Below the pieces are notes generated by a model. That model saw nothing but the letters and a program-made list of their open reading frames with translations, was not told where the DNA came from and searched no databases. From Faucicola osloensis_B (GTDB lineage Bacteria > Pseudomonadota > Gammaproteobacteria > Pseudomonadales > Moraxellaceae), in NCBI GenBank assembly GCA_964211495.1, contig CAXORL010000001.1, forward strand, positions 744,001 to 808,000: a stretch of DNA of 64,000 bases, given 5' to 3'. This document shows positions 60,415 through 64,000 of the stretch, one piece after another. Numbering within the stretch: the first letter of the stretch is position 1; each line of letters opens with the position of its first letter. The position numbers were made by a program, and so were the translations under genes.

Positions 60415-60939
60415 TTATTTTGGGTCATAAGGGACGAGATTGTCATAACCGATACTGTGACCGTTATCACCGCCAAACCCCTGCTGACGCCAAACTTCAA
60501 ATAATGTAATTGCCACGCTGTTAGACAAATTCAAACTGCGAGAAGTCGGTAACATAGGCAAACGCAACCAGTTGTCTTGCCCAATTGCCGCGCGAATTGG
60601 CTCCGGTAATCCGGCTGTCTCTGACCCAAATACTAAAGCGATATTTGCCACTTGCGCAAAATCTTCATCATATAAAGGCTTGCTAAGCTTGGTGGTCAAG
60701 GCAACGATTCTTTGCACCCCACTCTGGCTTAGACTGTCTTGTGCATCCTGCCAATTGGCATGTACTTTGACATTTGCCCATTCATGATAATCAAGCCCTG
60801 CTCGGCGTAATTTTTTATCTTCTAGTTCAAACCCTAGTGGCTCAACCAAATGTAGCCTTGCGCCCGTATTGGCGCATAACCGAATAATATTGCCTGTGTT
60901 GCTTGGCATTTTGGGTTCAACTAATACTACGTGAATCAT
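60415..60939 (-). CDS. trmL: tRNA (cytidine(34)-2'-O)-methyltransferase
   Basis: A 174-residue SPOUT methyltransferase that methylates the wobble 2'-OH of some leucine tRNAs. Motifs: MPSNTGNIIRLCANTGARLHL, LVFGSETAGLP (knot), and RSLNLSNSVAITLFE. Length is about that of E. coli TrmL (157) plus a short tail. GGATG precedes the ATG. Its neighbour tusDCE modifies the same tRNA position. Confidence 0.95.
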   Translation of the reverse strand: MIHVVLVEPKMPSNTGNIIRLCANTGARLHLVEPLGFELEDKKLRRAGLDYHEWANVKVHANWQDAQDSLSQSGVQRIVALTTKLSKPLYDEDFAQVANIALVFGSETAGLPEPIRAAIGQDNWLRLPMLPTSRSLNLSNSVAITLFEVWRQQGFGGDNGHSIGYDNLVPYDPK

Positions 60940-61229
60940 GTCGACATCCTTAACCAGATTAAAATAAAACAGATTGAAATAAAAAAGCGCTAAATTTTAA
61001 GATTAATTTACAAAAAACCTATACTTATTGCGTAAATTTAAGTTTTTTTTACAACTTGATAGTTTTGGTTACATTAACGCTATAGCGACGTTAGACTAAC
61101 CTGCATTACCATGACTCTACCAAGCATGTTTTACTTTATTTTAACTTCTATGAATCAATAAAGTCGCATGATTTAACCTGGTAGCTAAAAACTGTTAAAA
61201 AATAATGGATATATCTGAGGAAACTTAAA

Positions 61230-61370
61230 ATGAAAAAATTAATCGCTGCATCAATCGCTGTTATGTTTGCTGTTACAGGTTGTAATACAATCAAAGGTTT
61301 TGGTAAAGACGTATCAAAAACAGGTGACGCAGTAACCACTACCGCACAAAAGACTGAAAACAAAATCTAA
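61230..61370 (+). CDS. Entericidin EcnA/B family lipoprotein
   Basis: A 46-residue protein too short for most gene callers. It begins MKKLIAASIAVMFAVTGC (lipobox, Cys18), then NTIKGFGKDVSKTGDAV, which is the classical entericidin A/B sequence. Entericidins are small envelope lipoproteins; the E. coli pair acts as an antidote/toxin set. Only one is present here. GAGG lies 9 bases before the ATG and a terminator follows closely. Confidence 0.9.
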   Translation: MKKLIAASIAVMFAVTGCNTIKGFGKDVSKTGDAVTTTAQKTENKI

Positions 61371-61392
61371 TCATAGATTTTCTGTTTAAGTA

Positions 61393-61421
61393 AAAAAACC
61401 CATCTTGCTGATGGGTTTTTT
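61393..61421 (+). terminator. Rho-independent terminator after the entericidin gene
   Basis: A 12-bp perfect stem AAAAAACCCATC/GATGGGTTTTTT with a 5-base loop. Confidence 0.93.
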
Positions 61422-61457
61422 ATTGGCTATCGGTTATAACCCTAGTAGGTTATAAAA

Positions 61458-62147
61458 CTAGCCGTTTTTTGGCAAATTTTCAGGTAAATAACAACGTAGA
61501 TAAGCAATCACCGCTGTAATCGCTTCTTGGCGGTAGGTATCGGTGATTTCTTTTTCTGAGCGATAGGCTAAAATAAAAATACCATTGATGATACCGTATG
61601 CGACTAACAATTGCTGATGAATGGTCTCTAAAGCCGGCATTTTATAATGCTCAGACAGCTTATCATACACCATTTGGGCGAGGCTTTTTTCGATTTCACT
61701 GCCAAAGGCATTGCCTTCAAAATCTGGGGTATTGGTCTCATAAATCAAACGGGCAACCGTTAAATCAGATTGAATAATATCAACGCCTGTCTCAATGACT
61801 GTGGTGATATAAGCCTGCCAGCGACTAAATTGTTTGGCATCGACTTTTTCAAGCTTGTTAAAGATTTCTATCGCATTTAAAAAACGTAATGCCAAAAAAA
61901 TCGCTTCAACGTTTGGGAAGAAGTGATAGGCTGAGGCTCTGGGAATGTCCGCTCGTTCACACACATCAGCCAAACTAATCTCACTGACAGGTCGGGTCGC
62001 GCTCAATTCTTTGGCAGCGGCTAATAATTTTTGGCGACGCAAACGACCTTGCTGGCTAGTGAACTTGAATTTGTTAGGGACTAAGCGGCGAGCGAGCTCA
62101 GAGTCCACCAACACATCCTCAATTTTTTCATCATAAGCGCTTGACAT
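61458..62147 (-). CDS. TetR/AcrR family regulator
   Basis: A 229-residue transcription regulator. A 35-residue N-terminal extension precedes the TetR helix-turn-helix: LLAAAKELSATRPVSEISLADV then RADIPRASAYHFFPNVEAIF. The C-terminal ligand domain is not recognised. AGAGGAAAT precedes the ATG. The EEP-family gene ends 20 bp upstream, so the two are probably cotranscribed. Confidence 0.9.
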   Translation of the reverse strand: MSSAYDEKIEDVLVDSELARRLVPNKFKFTSQQGRLRRQKLLAAAKELSATRPVSEISLADVCERADIPRASAYHFFPNVEAIFLALRFLNAIEIFNKLEKVDAKQFSRWQAYITTVIETGVDIIQSDLTVARLIYETNTPDFEGNAFGSEIEKSLAQMVYDKLSEHYKMPALETIHQQLLVAYGIINGIFILAYRSEKEITDTYRQEAITAVIAYLRCYLPENLPKNG

Positions 62148-62167
62148 ATTTCCTCTCTATCGACTGA

Positions 62168-63181
62168 TTATGAATAAAGTTTAATTTGTGCCCGCACCAA
62201 TCCATGATCGGTTGGGCGTTGTTCTACAATAAATTTGAGATGATCGTTAAAATAATCAACTTGTAATACTTCACCGATGTTAAATTTACTATCAGCTAAA
62301 AACTGTTCAGATACCAAAATCTGGTCAAGTACTTCTGGCATACCTTGGTGGATATGGGTGTACGCCACATCTTTAAGCCAGTGCATACGGCTTTGTACCG
62401 TAGAGGCATCATACAGCACGATATCCCGCATCGACTTATCATAAAATACTTCGCCCGATTCGCTTAAAAGCTGACAAGTGACACTTTGCATCACATCATT
62501 CATATCCCCTAACAAAATCAGCGGATGGTTGTTGTGTGACAGTTTTTCGATGACCACTTGGCGAATGCCTGCCGCTTCCGCTGCCCGCATACAAAGACTG
62601 CGCAGCTTGGCGCGGACTCGAATTAGCGGGTCATTGCGATCTTCTAACGGCTCGCCTTGCGCGTTTTCTAAAAACTCAGGGCGTTTACTTTTTAGATGCG
62701 CCACAATCACGGTGACAACTATACCATTTGGCAATCTGATGTCGGCAATCAGCGGGGGGCGATTAAATTGTTGATAAAGCCCAACATCAGGAACGTCTAA
62801 CAACGCAATCGCAGGCATCTGCGTGAGCAATTGGGTGTTAATAATCTCAAAACGCGATACCAAGCCTACACTCGGGGTACCAATTGCGCCTCGTCCTTGG
62901 GTTAATGGACTGTCTGGCTGATTACTGGCTAACGGCACTGTGACATGATAGTCATTGAGACCGGCTGCATGACATAAGTCAATGAGTGCTTGCTCATCCC
63001 AAATTTCTTGGCAACCAATGATATCAGCTTGCAATTGACGAAAAATGGGGGCGAGTGCATTAATCTTTTGTTGATATTGCTGCGGCGTATACGCATCTTG
63101 GTTTCGATAAAAAACCCGATTGGGCAATGCAAAGTTAAGTAAATTTGCCGTAGCGATAACAAATTGATTGTCCACTGTCAT
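62168..63181 (-). CDS. Endonuclease/exonuclease/phosphatase family hydrolase
   Basis: A 337-residue cytoplasmic EEP-fold metal-dependent phosphoesterase. Motifs: ATANLLNFA (Asn), CQEIWDE (metal-binding Glu), VIVAHLKSKRP, LLGDMNDVM and the C-terminal TDHGLVRA (catalytic His). No signal peptide. Substrate may be a nucleic acid, a phospholipid or a small phosphate; it cannot be told from sequence. It is upstream of the TetR gene in the same orientation. Confidence 0.85.
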   Translation of the reverse strand: MTVDNQFVIATANLLNFALPNRVFYRNQDAYTPQQYQQKINALAPIFRQLQADIIGCQEIWDEQALIDLCHAAGLNDYHVTVPLASNQPDSPLTQGRGAIGTPSVGLVSRFEIINTQLLTQMPAIALLDVPDVGLYQQFNRPPLIADIRLPNGIVVTVIVAHLKSKRPEFLENAQGEPLEDRNDPLIRVRAKLRSLCMRAAEAAGIRQVVIEKLSHNNHPLILLGDMNDVMQSVTCQLLSESGEVFYDKSMRDIVLYDASTVQSRMHWLKDVAYTHIHQGMPEVLDQILVSEQFLADSKFNIGEVLQVDYFNDHLKFIVEQRPTDHGLVRAQIKLYS

Positions 63182-63554
63182 GTCCTTAATGTTGAGTTAC
63201 TAATTATCCCTGCTTGCTTATACCAACGTTGTCCAAAAAATTTCCTGACTTTCATCTTCGTAACTTTTATCATAGTAACTTTCATCACTATCAACACAGT
63301 GTCGAATTTTGAAGCATTATACATTTTTTCATTCAATTTCTACACAAAAAATCACTATTTTTAGCCGAAATTTGCTGATATTTTTAAGCAGGTTTTAAAA
63401 ATTGAGTATATAAAGTGCTTTTTTTTACTTAATCACCTTAATTGCTAACGAAAATCACTCTCGTGTCGAGTCTTTAAAAAAATTTTCAGATAGTTAACTA
63501 TTTGTTTTTACATTATTTTTATTTTTTTAGAGCTATGTTAATGATTTTCTTGCT
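63182..63554. other. Intergenic region between glpK and the EEP gene
   Basis: About 370 bp of AT-rich sequence between two minus-strand genes, with no convincing gene, terminator or promoter recognised. It contains repeated GTAACTTT-like words near 63260-63285. Confidence 0.35.
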
Positions 63555-64000
63555 TTAATTTTGTTCGTTTAATAGTTGATTAATATAAAACTGCCAACGC
63601 TCCACGATGGCTTGGCGTTCAGCTAATGCCATCTTAGGCTCAAAGATACGGTCTAGCTGCCAACTTTCACCAATGCTAGTGTCATCATATAGTCCCACCG
63701 CTTGCCCTGCCAATAATGCCACCCCTTTTGCGGTACTCTCAGTCGTCGTCGGTCGCAGCACAGGGACATTGAGTATATCGGCTTGAAATTGCATTAGGAT
63801 ATTGTTATTGGCAGCGCCCCCATCCACGCGCAGTTCGTGCAGTGGCACAGGGCTATCTTTTTGCATGGCGATTAACACATCATAAGCTTGCAGCGCAATC
63901 GCTTCTAAGGCGGCTCTAGCGATATGCGCTTTGGTAGTACCGCGTGTCAGCCCGATAAGCCTTGCGGTGGCATCTGCTCGCCAGTAAGGTGCGCCAAGCC
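63555..64000 (-). CDS. glpK: Glycerol kinase, C-terminal part (cut by the window edge)
   Basis: The C-terminal 147 codons of glycerol kinase; the frame runs off the window at 64000, so the start is outside. Visible conserved sequence includes LGAPYWRADATARLIGLTRGTT, HIARAALEAIALQAYDVLIAM, LRVDGGAANNNILMQFQADIL and STAKGVALLAGQAVGLY. GlpK phosphorylates glycerol to glycerol-3-phosphate. An internal Met at 63878 is not the true start. Confidence 0.96.
   Translation of the reverse strand, partial: LGAPYWRADATARLIGLTRGTTKAHIARAALEAIALQAYDVLIAMQKDSPVPLHELRVDGGAANNNILMQFQADILNVPVLRPTTTESTAKGVALLAGQAVGLYDDTSIGESWQLDRIFEPKMALAERQAIVERWQFYINQLLNEQN

Noticed and set aside
62478..62774. Frame antisense to the EEP-family gene
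   Set aside because: It lies entirely within a strongly supported coding sequence and lacks a ribosome-binding site or recognisable motif.
63555..63878. Complete small gene starting at the Met at 63878
   Set aside because: The frame continues uninterrupted with conserved glycerol-kinase sequence to the window edge, so this is the end of glpK.
1..64000. CRISPR array, prophage, toxin-antitoxin or restriction system
   Set aside because: No regularly spaced direct repeats of CRISPR size, no phage structural genes, no integrase and no recognisable defence operon were seen on either strand.
1..64000. tRNA or rRNA genes
   Set aside because: No sequence with a cloverleaf and matching T-arm was recognised apart from the tRNA-like domain of ssrA. 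A tRNA-finding program would be decisive.

Overview
The window is ordinary chromosome of a gammaproteobacterium of the family Moraxellaceae, most likely a Moraxella osloensis/Faucicola-like or Psychrobacter-like species. This is inferred from the low-to-moderate GC content, the gene neighbourhoods (sixA-gspL-gspM, DUF3426-fis-purH, aspS...ilvE bracketing a glycosyltransferase locus as in Acinetobacter), a phaB-type acetoacetyl-CoA reductase, and a tmRNA encoding the tag ANDETYALAA. About 57 protein genes, one RNA gene (ssrA) and one complete insertion sequence are supported. No rRNA, tRNA, CRISPR array, prophage or plasmid module was seen.

Layout. 1-5.2 kb: phosphohistidine phosphatase, type II secretion gspL/gspM, a DUF2057 protein, the replication regulator Hda and a lipoprotein. 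5.2-11.5 kb: a CcoI/FixI-type copper P-ATPase divergent from penicillin-binding protein 1B, then a small COG4315 lipoprotein. 11.6-16.3 kb: prmA, a zinc-ribbon/DUF3426 membrane protein, fis and purH. 16.3-21.4 kb, minus strand: a GAPDH/Epd-type dehydrogenase, a PIF1-like helicase, DUF1543, and a SohB-type S49 peptidase lacking the usual membrane anchor. 21.7-32.8 kb: aspS, lpxL and a set of glycosyltransferases that run convergently and meet near 27.0 kb. This corresponds in position to the lipooligosaccharide outer-core locus of Acinetobacter. One half is interrupted by an 874-bp IS5-family element. 32.9-43.2 kb: ilvE, glnE, phaB, rpiA, ilvA, an ABC1-kinase gene and yebC. 43.2-47.8 kb: an unknown, possibly nuclease-fold gene, ssrA, an RlpA-like protein, a DEAD-box helicase, a cold-shock protein and a phosphopantetheinyl transferase. 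47.8-54.2 kb: DUF4124, glnA (with a candidate sigma54/NtrC control region), trpG-trpD-trpC and an Smr protein. 54.4-64 kb: a PuuP-like permease, truC, a PAP2 phosphatase with a GT4 glycosyltransferase, tusD-tusC-tusE, trmL, an entericidin, a TetR regulator with an EEP-family hydrolase, and the 3' end of glpK.

How the genes work together. Nitrogen assimilation is represented by GlnA, its adenylyltransferase GlnE, and a candidate NtrC/sigma54 promoter. Envelope building is represented by LpxL, about eight sugar-transfer genes, PBP1B, RlpA-like and several lipoproteins. tRNA wobble modification is represented by TusDCE and TrmL side by side. The most unusual region is the aspS-ilvE glycan locus: two paralogous GT-A enzymes near its outer ends, a GINT1-like beta-propeller protein, an unrecognised gene, an AT-rich centre and a recent-looking IS insertion. 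No wholly new defence or mobile system was recognised. Motifs and family names come from reading the translated sequence; no database search was possible.
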